Shown here: piece by piece, positions 35,651-44,660 of the stretch | Position numbering within the stretch: position 1 is the stretch's first letter | How the letters are laid out: each line of letters starts with the position of its first letter | DNA from: Variovorax sp. dw_308 | Lineage (GTDB): Bacteria > Pseudomonadota > Gammaproteobacteria > Burkholderiales > Burkholderiaceae_C | Direction of reading: 5' to 3' | NCBI RefSeq assembly: GCF_019207085.1 | Contig: NZ_JAATOM010000021.1 | Location: 1-64,000 of the forward strand | DNA: 64,000 nt | Made by a program: the position numbers and the translations under genes | Notes under the pieces: model-generated | What the model was told of the DNA's origin: nothing | The model's input: the letters and a program-made list of their open reading frames with translations, nothing else | The model's database searches: none

Positions 35651-37038
35651 GGTTTGGTTCCAGGCGTACGCGCCGGCGCGGCGGCGGGCGTCGAGGGTGA
35701 TTGCGGCAGCAGCATGAGGATGCTGCGATTGAAGTCTTCCACCACCAGCAGCCTGCCCTGGCGGTCGACGGTGATGCCGGTGGGCTTGCCCATCGGGCGC
35801 ACGCCGTCCTTGGGCGTCCAGCCGGCGAGCCAGTCGATTGGCTTGCCGGCTGGGAGGCCGCGTGCGTCGAGTCGGAACCCGACCACGCGGTGTCCAGGCG
35901 GCTGGTGGCCGCGCCATGCGACAAGCAACTGGCCGGCGAAGCGCGTGCCAGGCGGACCGACCATCATCTGCAGCGGCGCGACGTGGGCCGGCCACGTCAT
36001 GAGGGGTGCGTCGGTGCTGCGGCAGTCGAAGCGCTTGGCGTCGTAGCCCAGCGCGGATTGCTGCTTGCCGACGCAATAAGGCCAGCCGTAGTCGTGGCCG
36101 GTGCGCAGCAGGTTGAGTTCCTCGGGCGGCTGGGTGGGCGATTCGTAGTCGATCGAGTTCTCGCCTTGCAGCACGGTGCCCTTGGACGGGCCATCGGGCA
36201 ACACGGTCAGGGCCACCGAGTTGCGCAGCCCGACGGCAAACGGCCTGAAACCTTGCAAGCGATAGCTCGGGCCGCCCAATGTGGCCTCATAGACCGCGGC
36301 ACGTGGCTGTGCGCCGCCACGCTCCGCGCAAGGCATCGGGTATTGCTTCGTACTGTCCTTGCAGGCGTCGGTTTCGGAGCCGATGTTCACATAGAGGCTG
36401 ACCTGCGGCTTGCCCGGCACGACCGGACCGAAGGCCATCTCCTTGAGCGGGTGCGTGCCTTCCCTGGGCAGGCCGTCGATCACGGTTTCTGCCTGCAACG
36501 CAGCGCCCGGCGAAGGAATCGTCGTGCGCCAGATGCGGCCCGCCTCCCCGACATACACCTTGCCGTCCGGTCCCAGCGCCAGGCCCAGCGGGCGGTCGAG
36601 CTTTTCGGCCAGCACGGCCAGGCGGGCCCGCCGCGGCGCGCTGCCTTCGGCGGGCAGCGTCATCTCCAGCAAGCGACCCCGATCAGGCTCCCACGAGCCC
36701 ATATCGACGACCCAATAGCGGTTCGGCGCGACCTCCAGGATGCGGCGCGGTGCGCGCAGGCCTTGCGCCTCGTCGGCGAGCAAGGCCACGCACATGCCGG
36801 ACGGCGTCGCGATGTCGAGGCGGGCGTAGTCACCGCACAGCGACTGGCTGGTGTAGCCGCGGGCACACGCGGCCAGGGGTAGCAGCGCGCCGACCAGGCT
36901 CGCGGTGACTGCGCTCGCGAATTCAAGGCGAGCGCGACGAGGCCTGCTGGTGGGCACTCGCGCAGCCGTCTTTGCCCGGCCACCGCGTGCGAGCGCTTGA
37001 GGCGGAGGCGCCGCGGGCGCTTCGGGGGTGGGTCTCAT
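35647..37038 (-). CDS. PQQ-type soluble sugar dehydrogenase/sorbosone dehydrogenase-like lipoprotein
   Basis: 463 residues if read from ATG 37038, which overlaps the queA stop (ATGA). A GTG at 36957 gives a cleaner lipoprotein signal (RPRRARLEFASAVTASLVGA to LLPLAAC) and may be the true start, because the first 28 codons match intergenic repeat R3. The body is a six-bladed beta-propeller of the glucose/sorbosone dehydrogenase family (LDRPLGLALGPDGKVYVGEA, HDYGWPYCVGK, GITVDRQGRLLVVEDFN). It would oxidise sugars in the periplasm; PQQ need is unproven. Sitting between queA and tgt is unexpected. Confidence 0.87.
   Translation of the reverse strand: MRPTPEAPAAPPPQALARGGRAKTAARVPTSRPRRARLEFASAVTASLVGALLPLAACARGYTSQSLCGDYARLDIATPSGMCVALLADEAQGLRAPRRILEVAPNRYWVVDMGSWEPDRGRLLEMTLPAEGSAPRRARLAVLAEKLDRPLGLALGPDGKVYVGEAGRIWRTTIPSPGAALQAETVIDGLPREGTHPLKEMAFGPVVPGKPQVSLYVNIGSETDACKDSTKQYPMPCAERGGAQPRAAVYEATLGGPSYRLQGFRPFAVGLRNSVALTVLPDGPSKGTVLQGENSIDYESPTQPPEELNLLRTGHDYGWPYCVGKQQSALGYDAKRFDCRSTDAPLMTWPAHVAPLQMMVGPPGTRFAGQLLVAWRGHQPPGHRVVGFRLDARGLPAGKPIDWLAGWTPKDGVRPMGKPTGITVDRQGRLLVVEDFNRSILMLLPQSPSTPAAAPARTPGTKP
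36953..37034 (-). repeat. R3-type repeat forming the start of the sugar-dehydrogenase gene
   Basis: Read on the minus strand right after the queA stop: GACCCACCCCCGAAGCGCCC then GCGGCGCCTCCGCCTCAAGC and GGCCGGGCAAAGACGGC, ending GAGTGCC. It aligns along about 80 bases with copy 1 at 25262 (about four of five bases match by eye). It encodes residues 2 to 28 of the gene starting at 37038. Confidence 0.7.
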
Positions 37039-38075
37039 TTTTCTCGTGCCAACAGCATCGCGTCGCCGTAGCTGAAGAAGCGGTATTGCTCGCGGATCGC
37101 ATGCGCATACAGCGCCATCACACGCTCGTAGCCCGCGAAGGCGCTGACCAGCATCATCAGCGTGCTCTTGGGCAAGTGGAAGTTGGTGATGAGCAGGTCG
37201 ACGTGCGCGAAGGCGAAACCCGGCGTGATGAAGATGCGCGTGTCGCCGGTGGCCTCGCCGCTCTTTGCCCACGATTCGAGCGTCCGAACCGTCGTGGTGC
37301 CGACGGCCACCACGCGCCCGCCGCGGGCCTTGCAATCGTCGATGGCCTGTTGCGTGGCAGCGGGAACTTCATAGCGCTCGGCGTGCATCTGGTGCTCGGC
37401 GATGTTCTCGACCTTCACCGGCTGGAACGTACCGGCGCCTACATGCAGCGTGACGTTGGCACGCTGCACGCCGCGTGAATCGAGTTCGCCGAGCAGGGCT
37501 TCGTCGAAGTGCAGGGCGGCCGTGGGTGCGGCGACCGCGCCGGGCACGCGTGCGAACACGGTCTGGTAGCGGCTTTCGTCGTCTGCCGAGTCCGAGTGCT
37601 CGATGTAGGGCGGCAAGGGCACATGGCCGCAACGGGCCATCAATGCATACGGGTCTTCGCCGGCATCGCTTTCGAAGACGAAGTGGAACAGCGCGCCATC
37701 GGCATCGGGCCAGCGCCCGATCAGCGTCGCACGGAAGCCACCGGTCATCTGCAGCACGGTGCCGATCGGCGGCTTCTTGCTGACCTTCATGTGGGCGACG
37801 ACCTCATGCCCCGTCAGCACCCGCTCGACCAGCAGTTCGAGCTTGCCGCCGGTCGGCTTCTCGCCAAACAAGCGCGCCTTGACCACGCGCGTGTCGTTGA
37901 ACACCAGCAGGTCGCCCGCGCGCAGCAGCGAGGGCAGGGTCTTGAAGATGCGGTCGACGGACTCGGCCCCGGTGCCATCGAGCAGCCTGGAAGACGTGCG
38001 TTCGCCGGCGGGATGCTGTGCCACCAGCTCGGGCGGCAGGTGGAAATCGAAATCGGAGAGGGTGAAGTGGCGCAT
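37035..38075 (-). CDS. queA: S-adenosylmethionine:tRNA ribosyltransferase-isomerase
   Basis: 346 residues starting MRHFTLSDFDFHLPPELVAQ; longer readings upstream are not conserved. Transfers and isomerises the ribose of SAM onto 7-aminomethyl-deazaguanine in tRNA, giving epoxyqueuosine. Family motifs: RLLDGTGAESVDRIF, LLVFNDTRVVKARLFG, VGAGTFQPVKVENI, ITNFHLPKSTLMMLVSAFAG and YRFFSYGDAMLL. Full length. First gene of the queA-dehydrogenase-tgt operon; divergent from recG across 104 bases that must hold both promoters. Confidence 0.97.
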   Translation of the reverse strand: MRHFTLSDFDFHLPPELVAQHPAGERTSSRLLDGTGAESVDRIFKTLPSLLRAGDLLVFNDTRVVKARLFGEKPTGGKLELLVERVLTGHEVVAHMKVSKKPPIGTVLQMTGGFRATLIGRWPDADGALFHFVFESDAGEDPYALMARCGHVPLPPYIEHSDSADDESRYQTVFARVPGAVAAPTAALHFDEALLGELDSRGVQRANVTLHVGAGTFQPVKVENIAEHQMHAERYEVPAATQQAIDDCKARGGRVVAVGTTTVRTLESWAKSGEATGDTRIFITPGFAFAHVDLLITNFHLPKSTLMMLVSAFAGYERVMALYAHAIREQYRFFSYGDAMLLAREK

Positions 38076-38179
38076 GCGCTGGAGGGCTGCATGCATCGCG
38101 GTCGCGATGCATTCATGTCGATGCCGGGTGGCTGCGCGCAGCGCGGACGCCCGTTCCAAGTGAAGGGCAGAATTGTCCC

Positions 38180-40285
38180 ATGCCTGCCGCCGCCAAGTCC
38201 GCACCCCCGCCAAAGCCCGCCACCGCGCCGCCGGGTTCCGGTCTGAGCCAGGTGCAACGTGCATTGCGCAAGCTCGGCCTCCTGCGCGACATCGACTTCG
38301 CGCTCTACCTGCCGATGCGCTACGAGGACGAGACGCGCATCGTGCGCCTCATCGACACCCGTGAAGGCGACCTGGCCCAGGTCGAGGGCGTGGTGGTCGC
38401 GAGCGAAGTGACCTACCGGCCACGCCGCCAGTTGCTGGTCACGCTCGACGATGGCAGCGACAGCTGCATCCTGCGCTTCTTCAATTTCTATCCGTCGCAG
38501 CAGAAGCAGCTCGAAGTCGGCGTGCGCGTCCGCGTGCGCGGCGAGATGAAGGGCGGCTTCCTCGGCCGGCAGATGATGCAGCCCAACGTCAAGAGCGCGG
38601 GCACCGAGTTGCCGCAGGCGCTGACGCCGGTCTACTCCACCATCGCCGGGCTGGCCCAGCCGGTGCTGCGGCGCGAGGTGCGCTCCGGGCTCGCGCGTGC
38701 CGTGCTGGACGAAACCATCCCGCAGCAGCATCTGCCGCATCGCGCCTGGGGCCTGCGTGACGCCCTGACCTTCCTGCACTACCCGACGCCCGACGTGGCG
38801 ATGGCCACGCTGGAAGACCACAGCCATCCGGCCTGGCAACGGCTCAAGGCCGAGGAGTTGCTGGCGCAGCAACTCTCGCAGTTGCAGGCCCGGCGCGAGC
38901 GCGCATCGCAGCGCGCGCCGATGCTCGACGCCGTTCAGTCACCCACGTCGCTGCATGCCCAGTTGATGGGCGTGCTGCCCTTCGCCCTGACCGGCGCACA
39001 GACCCGCGTCGGCGAGGAGATCGCCCGGGACCTGACGCGCTCCGTGCCGATGCACCGGCTGCTGCAGGGCGACGTCGGCTCCGGCAAGACCGTGGTGGCC
39101 GCGCTCGCCGCCGCGCTGTGCATCGACGCCGGCCATCAATGCGCTTTGATGGCCCCCACAGAAATCCTCGCGTCGCAACACTTCGGCAAGCTGGTCGGCT
39201 GGCTCGATCCGCTGCTGCTCGAACGCGGCCTGCGCGTGGCCTGGCTCACCGGCAGCCAGAAGAAGAAGGAGCGCGACACCATGGCCGCGGCCGTCGAGAG
39301 CGGCGAGGCCGCGCTGGTCATCGGCACGCACGCGGTCATCTCGGAGAAGGTCCGCTTCCGCAATCTCGCGCTGGCGATCATCGACGAGCAGCATCGCTTC
39401 GGCGTTGCACAGCGGCTGGCGCTGCGCGGCAAGGCGGTCGAGGGGCAGGAGCCGCACCTGCTGATGATGAGCGCGACGCCGATCCCGCGCACCCTGGCGA
39501 TGAGCTATTACGCCGACCTCGACGTGTCGACGCTCGACGAACTGCCGCCCGGCCGCACGCCCATCGTCACCAGGCTCGTCGCCGATCACCGGCGCGACGA
39601 AGTCATCGCACGCATCCAGGCCCAGCTCGAGCAAGGCCGGCAGGTCTACTGGGTCTGCCCCTTGATCGAGGAGAGCGAGGCCATCGACCTGCGCAATGCC
39701 ACCGAGACGCGCGACGAACTCGCCGGCACGCTGGGCGACGACGTAAGCGTCGGGCTGCTGCATTCGCGCATGCCGACTGCCGACAAGCAGGCCGTGATGG
39801 AGAGCTTCACGAAGGGCGAGATGCAAGTGCTGGTCAGCACCACGGTGATCGAGGTGGGCGTCGATGTGCCCAATGCGTCGCTGATGGTGATCGAGCACGC
39901 GGAGCGCTTCGGCTTGTCGCAACTGCACCAGTTGCGTGGCCGTGTCGGCCGTGGCGCCGCGGCGTCTGCGTGCGTGCTGCTCTATGCGCCGAACGAAGGC
40001 GGCCGCGTCGGCGAGGCGGCCCGCGCGCGGCTCAAGGCCATGGCCGAGACCGGCGACGGCTTCGAGATCGCCCGCCGCGACCTGGAGATCCGCGGCCCCG
40101 GCGAATTCCTCGGCGCCCGCCAGTCGGGCGCGCCGCTGCTGCGCTTCGCCGACCTCACGCAGGACGCGCTGCTCCTCGACTGGGCACGCGAACTGGCGCC
40201 CCGCATGCTCGACCAGCACCCCGAGTTGGCACAGCGGCACGTCGATCGCTGGCTGGGCAGCAAGTCGGAATACCTCAAGGCCTGA
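38180..40285 (+). CDS. recG: ATP-dependent DNA helicase RecG
   Basis: 701 residues. N-terminal wedge/OB-fold domain (QVEGVVVASEVTYRPRRQLL), then superfamily 2 helicase motifs: GDVGSGKT near 297, MAPTEILASQHF, DEQHRFG near 402, SATPIPRTL, and HQLRGRVGRG in the second motor domain. Unwinds and reverses stalled replication forks and Holliday junctions. The N-terminal 20 residues are a Pro/Ala-rich extension. Length typical (about 690). ATG preferred; no better start. Confidence 0.97.
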   Translation: MPAAAKSAPPPKPATAPPGSGLSQVQRALRKLGLLRDIDFALYLPMRYEDETRIVRLIDTREGDLAQVEGVVVASEVTYRPRRQLLVTLDDGSDSCILRFFNFYPSQQKQLEVGVRVRVRGEMKGGFLGRQMMQPNVKSAGTELPQALTPVYSTIAGLAQPVLRREVRSGLARAVLDETIPQQHLPHRAWGLRDALTFLHYPTPDVAMATLEDHSHPAWQRLKAEELLAQQLSQLQARRERASQRAPMLDAVQSPTSLHAQLMGVLPFALTGAQTRVGEEIARDLTRSVPMHRLLQGDVGSGKTVVAALAAALCIDAGHQCALMAPTEILASQHFGKLVGWLDPLLLERGLRVAWLTGSQKKKERDTMAAAVESGEAALVIGTHAVISEKVRFRNLALAIIDEQHRFGVAQRLALRGKAVEGQEPHLLMMSATPIPRTLAMSYYADLDVSTLDELPPGRTPIVTRLVADHRRDEVIARIQAQLEQGRQVYWVCPLIEESEAIDLRNATETRDELAGTLGDDVSVGLLHSRMPTADKQAVMESFTKGEMQVLVSTTVIEVGVDVPNASLMVIEHAERFGLSQLHQLRGRVGRGAAASACVLLYAPNEGGRVGEAARARLKAMAETGDGFEIARRDLEIRGPGEFLGARQSGAPLLRFADLTQDALLLDWARELAPRMLDQHPELAQRHVDRWLGSKSEYLKA

Positions 40286-40404
40286 ATTCGGGCGCCGAAC
40301 GCAGAAGTCGCAAAGGTTTCGCAGAAGTCGCAGAAAAATTTCAGGGAAGTCCTTCCGCGACTTCTGCGCACTTTTGTATTTCTTCTGCGTTCGGCTGCCC
40401 GAAT
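40286..40404. repeat. Palindromic intergenic element, family R2 copy 1
   Basis: Outer arms ATTCGGGCGCCGAACGCAGA and its near complement ending CTGCCCGAAT, inner arms CGCAGAAGTCGC/GCGACTTCTGCG. The same element recurs at 53528-53656. About 119 bases; folds as a long imperfect hairpin right after the recG stop and before oxyR. Confidence 0.8.
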
Positions 40405-40441
40405 TTCGACGCTCCGGCCCCTGCGCATAATCGCAAGACCC

Positions 40442-41410
40442 ATGACCCTGACAGAACTCAAGTACATCGTTGCCGTAGCGCGCGAGCGGCATTTCGGCAA
40501 GGCGGCAGAAGCCTGCTTCGTGTCGCAGCCGACCTTGTCGGTGGCGATCAAGAAGCTGGAGGACGAGCTGGAGGTCAAGCTTTTCGAGCGCAGCGCCGGC
40601 GAAGTGACCGTCACGCCGCTGGGCGAGCAGATCGTGCAGCAGGCGCAGAGCGTGCTCGACCAGGCCGCCAGCATCAAGGAGATCGCCAAGCGCGGCAAGG
40701 ACCCGCTGGCCGGCCCGCTGACCCTGGGCGTGATCTACACCATCGGGCCTTACCTGCTGCCCGACCTGGTCCGGCAGAACATTGCACGCACGCCGCAGAT
40801 GCCGCTGATGCTGCAGGAGAACTTCACCGCCAAGCTGCTGGAGATGCTGCGCGCCGGCGAGATCGATTGCGCCATCATGGCCGAGCCCTTTCCCGACACC
40901 GGCCTGGCCATGGCGCAGCTCTACGACGAGCCTTTCATGGCCGCGCTGCCGGCGAACCATCCGCTGGCCTCGCGCGCATCGATCACGTCCGAAGAGCTCA
41001 GGAACGAGACCATGTTGCTGCTGGGCACCGGCCATTGCTTCCGCGACCACGTGCTCGAGGTGTGCCCCGAGTTCGCGCGCTTCTCGAGCAACGCCGAAGG
41101 CATCCGCAAGAGCTTCGAAGGCTCCTCGCTCGAAACCATCAAGCACATGGTGGCCGCGGGCATGGGCGTGACCCTGGTGCCGCGCCTGTCCGTGCCGGCC
41201 GATGCGCTGCCGGCCAAGGGAAAGACCCGCGCCAGGGACCAGAACCCCATCGTGCGCTACCTGCCCATCGTCGATGCCCACGGCGGTGAACCACCCACGC
41301 GGCGCGTGGTGCTGGCCTGGCGACGCAGCTTTACGCGCTACGAGGCGATCGCCGCCGTGCGCAATGCGGTCTATGCCTGCGAATTGCCGGGCGTGCGGCG
41401 GCTCTCGTAG
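40442..41410 (+). CDS. oxyR: Hydrogen-peroxide sensor OxyR (LysR family)
   Basis: 322 residues. N-terminal LysR winged HTH (FGKAAEACFVSQPTLSVAIK). The redox pair falls exactly at Cys199 and Cys208 (GHCFRDHVLEVCPEF), the positions known in E. coli; peroxide forms a disulfide that switches on catalase and alkyl hydroperoxide reductase genes. The recG-oxyR order is common in betaproteobacteria from memory. No catalase gene is adjacent. The upstream region is mostly repeat R2. Confidence 0.96.
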   Translation: MTLTELKYIVAVARERHFGKAAEACFVSQPTLSVAIKKLEDELEVKLFERSAGEVTVTPLGEQIVQQAQSVLDQAASIKEIAKRGKDPLAGPLTLGVIYTIGPYLLPDLVRQNIARTPQMPLMLQENFTAKLLEMLRAGEIDCAIMAEPFPDTGLAMAQLYDEPFMAALPANHPLASRASITSEELRNETMLLLGTGHCFRDHVLEVCPEFARFSSNAEGIRKSFEGSSLETIKHMVAAGMGVTLVPRLSVPADALPAKGKTRARDQNPIVRYLPIVDAHGGEPPTRRVVLAWRRSFTRYEAIAAVRNAVYACELPGVRRLS

Positions 41411-41497
41411 AAATGCGACCCACCCCAGAACAGGCTTTGCGCTGCTCGCCTTTGTTCCATCAGGCGCGGGTGGCGTGCAGCGTCATGGAACGTTGAA

Positions 41498-42373
41498 ATG
41501 TCGTCGTTGCCGCCGGCGCGTGGACGCCTGACCCTCTACCTCGACCTGATCCGCTGGGACCGGCCCGCGGGCTGGCTGCTGCTGCTCTGGCCGACCTTGG
41601 GCGCGCTGTGGTTCGCCGCGGACGGTTGGCCCGGATGGCACCTGCTCGTCGTGTTCGTGCTCGGTACGATCCTCATGCGCAGTGCGGGCTGCTGCGTCAA
41701 CGACGTGGCGGACCGCGACTTCGACCGTCATGTGAAGCGCACCGCGCAACGCCCGGTGACGAGCGGCGCTATCTCGGTCAAGCAGGCGCTGGTGTTTGGC
41801 GCGCTGCTCGCGCTGGCGGCGTTCGGGCTGGTGCTCACCACGAATCGCATCACCGTGCTTTGGTCGTTCGGCGCGTTGGCGATCACGCTGATGTATCCCT
41901 TTGCCAAACGCTTCGTGTCCATTCCGCAGGCGGTGCTGGGCATTGCCTTCAGCTTCGGCATCCCGATGTCCTTTGCCGCCGTTCAGGGCAACGTGCCGGT
42001 GCTGGCCTGGTGGCTGCTGGCCGGCAACCTGTTCTGGGTGCTGGCCTACGACACCGAATACGCGATGGTCGACCGCGACGACGACCTGAAGATCGGCATG
42101 AAGACCTCGGCCATCACCTTCGGTAGCTTCGATGTGGTCGCGGTCATGGTCAGCTATGCCGTGTTCATCGCGATCTGGGGGTGGATCGGCTACAGCCATC
42201 AGCTTGGCGCCGCGTTTCTCTTTGCGATCGCGGTGGCCGCAGCGCAAGCCGCTTGGCATTGGCGGCTGATCCACACCCGCACGCGCGAGGGTTGCTTCAA
42301 GGCCTTCCGACTGAACCACTGGTTGGGCTTTTCGGTGTTCGCCGGCATCGCGATCGGCTACGCGCTCCGCTGA
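41498..42373 (+). CDS. ubiA: 4-hydroxybenzoate octaprenyltransferase
   Basis: 291 residues, about nine hydrophobic helices. First Asp-rich motif NDVADRDFDRHVKRTAQRP near residue 68 and second DTEYAMVDRDDDLKIG near 184, which bind the magnesium-prenyl diphosphate. Attaches the polyprenyl tail to 4-hydroxybenzoate in ubiquinone synthesis. Length normal. A GTTCCAT...ATGGAAC inverted repeat lies just upstream (about 41455-41492). Confidence 0.96.
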   Translation: MSSLPPARGRLTLYLDLIRWDRPAGWLLLLWPTLGALWFAADGWPGWHLLVVFVLGTILMRSAGCCVNDVADRDFDRHVKRTAQRPVTSGAISVKQALVFGALLALAAFGLVLTTNRITVLWSFGALAITLMYPFAKRFVSIPQAVLGIAFSFGIPMSFAAVQGNVPVLAWWLLAGNLFWVLAYDTEYAMVDRDDDLKIGMKTSAITFGSFDVVAVMVSYAVFIAIWGWIGYSHQLGAAFLFAIAVAAAQAAWHWRLIHTRTREGCFKAFRLNHWLGFSVFAGIAIGYALR

Positions 42374-42421
42374 TCGACCGAGGTACCCTTCGCAGCGCCT
42401 GCGTGGGCTGCGGAGCGAAAT

Positions 42422-43273
42422 CTACTTCCCGAACTCTTCGCCCAGCTCCCGCGCCCGCGCTTGCGCCGCGCGCATGGCCGCCTTGAACTTCTCCTTGACC
42501 TGCGCACCTTCCATCGACGTGATCGCGGCGTAGGTCGTGCCGCCCTTCGACGTCACCCGTTGGCGCAATACCGACGGCGGCTCGCTCGACCCGCTCGCCA
42601 GCGCGGACGCGCCGCTGAAGGTGCCGACCGCAAGCGTGTGCGCCTGTTCCGACGTCAGGCCCATGTCGATACCGGCCTCGGTCATGGCCTCGATGAAATA
42701 GAACACATAGGCCGGCCCGGAGCCGGACATCGCCGTCACCGCGTCGAGATCGCGCTCGGCATCGACCCAGAGCAACTGGCCCGTGGGCGCCAGCACCTGC
42801 GCCACCATCTCCCGCGCCTCGCCTGCAACAGCGTCCCGGGCGTAGAGGGCGGTCATGCCCTGGCCGATGAGCGCCGGCGTGTTGGGCATGGCGCGAACGA
42901 TGCGCTCGCTGCCCAGCCACCGGGCGATGCTCTGCGAGGGAATGCCGGCCGCGACGCTCAGGTGCAGCGCGCCCGCGGCATGTTCTCGCACCGGCCTGGC
43001 GGCCTCGGCAAACATCTGCGGCTTCACGGCCCACACCAGCAACTCGCAGCGTGCCAGGGCCGCACCCGCTTGCGCCAGCGCTGCGATGCCGTAATCGCGC
43101 GCCAGCCGTTGGCGCGCTTCCTCGAAAGGCTCGACGACTTCGAAGGATGTGGCCGGGATGCCTTGACGAATCAGCCCGCCAAGGATCGCGCTGGCCATGT
43201 TGCCGCCGCCGATGAATCCGATCGGCGGCAGCGGCGCGGTATCGGCGCGGGGGAGTGAGGTGGTCAGGGTCAT
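42422..43273 (-). CDS. proC: Pyrroline-5-carboxylate reductase
   Basis: 283 residues starting MTLTTSLPRADTAPLPP. NAD(P)-binding GFIGGGNMASAI at about residues 16-27, VRAMPNTPALIGQGMTALYA and the C-terminal SGSGPAYVFYFIEAM typical of ProC; last step of proline synthesis. A downstream stretch MEGAQVKEKFKAAMRAAQAR is family-like. The start overlaps the stop of the phytase-like gene by 4 bases (ATGA), so it is the second gene of a two-gene operon. Confidence 0.96.
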   Translation of the reverse strand: MTLTTSLPRADTAPLPPIGFIGGGNMASAILGGLIRQGIPATSFEVVEPFEEARQRLARDYGIAALAQAGAALARCELLVWAVKPQMFAEAARPVREHAAGALHLSVAAGIPSQSIARWLGSERIVRAMPNTPALIGQGMTALYARDAVAGEAREMVAQVLAPTGQLLWVDAERDLDAVTAMSGSGPAYVFYFIEAMTEAGIDMGLTSEQAHTLAVGTFSGASALASGSSEPPSVLRQRVTSKGGTTYAAITSMEGAQVKEKFKAAMRAAQARARELGEEFGK

Positions 43274-44445
43274 GGTGTGTCGTTGAACTCGAAGGCGGCG
43301 AACTGCGTGATCTGCATCGGGTTGAAATTGTCGTCGCTCACCACGACCAGCAGGCGCCGGCCGTTGGCCAGCGGAAGGCCCCAGCACATGCCTTCGGTGT
43401 TGTCGAGGCGCGACAGGCTGAGGGTCGAGAAGTCGGCGACCAGCGTCTTCGCGACCGGTCGGTGATTGCCGGGCTTCAGCGCCTCGATGAGCAGCACGTC
43501 TGCGGCGTCTCGCGTATCTATCTCGTAGAGACGTAGCGAGTTGCCAGTGCCTGCCGCATAGGCGCGTTCGAGCACCAGCATCCGGTGGGCGTCCAGCATC
43601 AGGATCTCGCTGACGCCGTTCTCGGCGTGCGTTCCAGGCACCAGCGGTCGTACCGGGACGGCATCGTTCACATAGGCGATCTGCCGAAGCACGCGGCCGC
43701 TGTCCACGTCTAGCGCCGTGAAGCGGCTAGGGCCGCCCGGCGAATCCAGTGTCGGTATCGCGCCGTCCTGGATCAGCGCGTTTTCCATGGCGAGCCAGGC
43801 GGTGCGATGGTCGGGCGTCAGCGCCAGCCCTTCGAATCCGAGATTGTCGCGCGCGCCGCGCCGGCCATCGCTGCCGGGCTCGAACATCGCGGGCAGCGCA
43901 AACTGCCGCAGCAGGCTGCCGTCGCGCCGGGATTCATAGAGTGCAGGGCCGAAGCCCCGTGCCTCGTCGCCCTCGGACGCCCAGAGGAGGGTGCCGGTGT
44001 CAGGCCGCAGGCGCAGTGCTTCGGGATCGGGCACCGGCACGCCGCTGCGGGCGTTGCGGCGGTTCGGCCAGGTCGTTCCGTCTGCCTGCAACAGCGAAGT
44101 CACCTTGGAAAACACCGGCGCCGTGCTGCTGTCAGCCGACCAGTTCGCGTCGTAATATCGTAGGGGATCGAGGTTTGACCGGTCATCCGACAGAAGCAGG
44201 TACTCACCTCGTTTGGTGTCGAAGTCGATTCCCGAGAGCCCGCCAATGGTGGTGCCATCGAAGCGCTGCCAATGCGTCAACCGCGCCTCTGCGAGCAATC
44301 GCAGCTGCGGGCTCATGGCTCCCTCGCGCGCCTGAGCAGTCTGGATGGCATCGGATTTGCACCCGACCAGCGTCCCCGCCAATGCTGCGGCCCCGCCCAG
44401 CAGGCGCCGGCGCGTGAACAAGGGAAGACGTGGTTGCGACGGCAC
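43270..44445 (-). CDS. Esterase-like/phytase-like beta-propeller lipoprotein
   Basis: 391 residues. Twin-arginine-like signal (FTRRRLLGGAAALAG) ending in a lipobox LVGC (Cys29). The rest matches the phytase-like/esterase-like PF13449 family: IGGLSGIDFDTKRGEYLLLS, NLGFEGLALTPDHRTAWLAM, MLVLERAYAAGTGNSLRLYE and DNTEGMCWGLPLANGRRLL. The reaction is unknown for most members; phosphate or ester hydrolysis is inferred from the family name. Coupled to proC downstream. Confidence 0.87.
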   Translation of the reverse strand: MPSQPRLPLFTRRRLLGGAAALAGTLVGCKSDAIQTAQAREGAMSPQLRLLAEARLTHWQRFDGTTIGGLSGIDFDTKRGEYLLLSDDRSNLDPLRYYDANWSADSSTAPVFSKVTSLLQADGTTWPNRRNARSGVPVPDPEALRLRPDTGTLLWASEGDEARGFGPALYESRRDGSLLRQFALPAMFEPGSDGRRGARDNLGFEGLALTPDHRTAWLAMENALIQDGAIPTLDSPGGPSRFTALDVDSGRVLRQIAYVNDAVPVRPLVPGTHAENGVSEILMLDAHRMLVLERAYAAGTGNSLRLYEIDTRDAADVLLIEALKPGNHRPVAKTLVADFSTLSLSRLDNTEGMCWGLPLANGRRLLVVVSDDNFNPMQITQFAAFEFNDTP

Positions 44446-44490
44446 GCCCGCAAGTCTAGGGGGTTTTTGAGCCTGCCGTAGCCGAGTGAG

Positions 44491-44519
44491 TTGACAGCTT
44501 GGATACGCCGTGGCACAAT
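44491..44519 (+). promoter_or_regulatory. Sigma-70 promoter of the spc (rplN) operon
   Basis: Perfect -35 TTGACA at 44491-44496 and -10 CACAAT at 44514-44519 with a 17-base spacer, about 140 bases before rplN. The long leader between it and rplN could hold ribosomal-protein control; it includes a TTTGAGG-rich stretch but no clear L14/S8 site was identified by eye. Confidence 0.8.
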
Positions 44520-44660
44520 CGCGGGCTTCGCTTGAAAAGGCGAGGCTTTCCGCCCATACGGATGCATCTCAAGTGGTTTGAGGTGCGGACGACGGGCCCA
44601 AGACTGACTGGCGCTGACCCATCCTGGTGAAGCAACGGTACAAGTTGGGAACTACGAACA

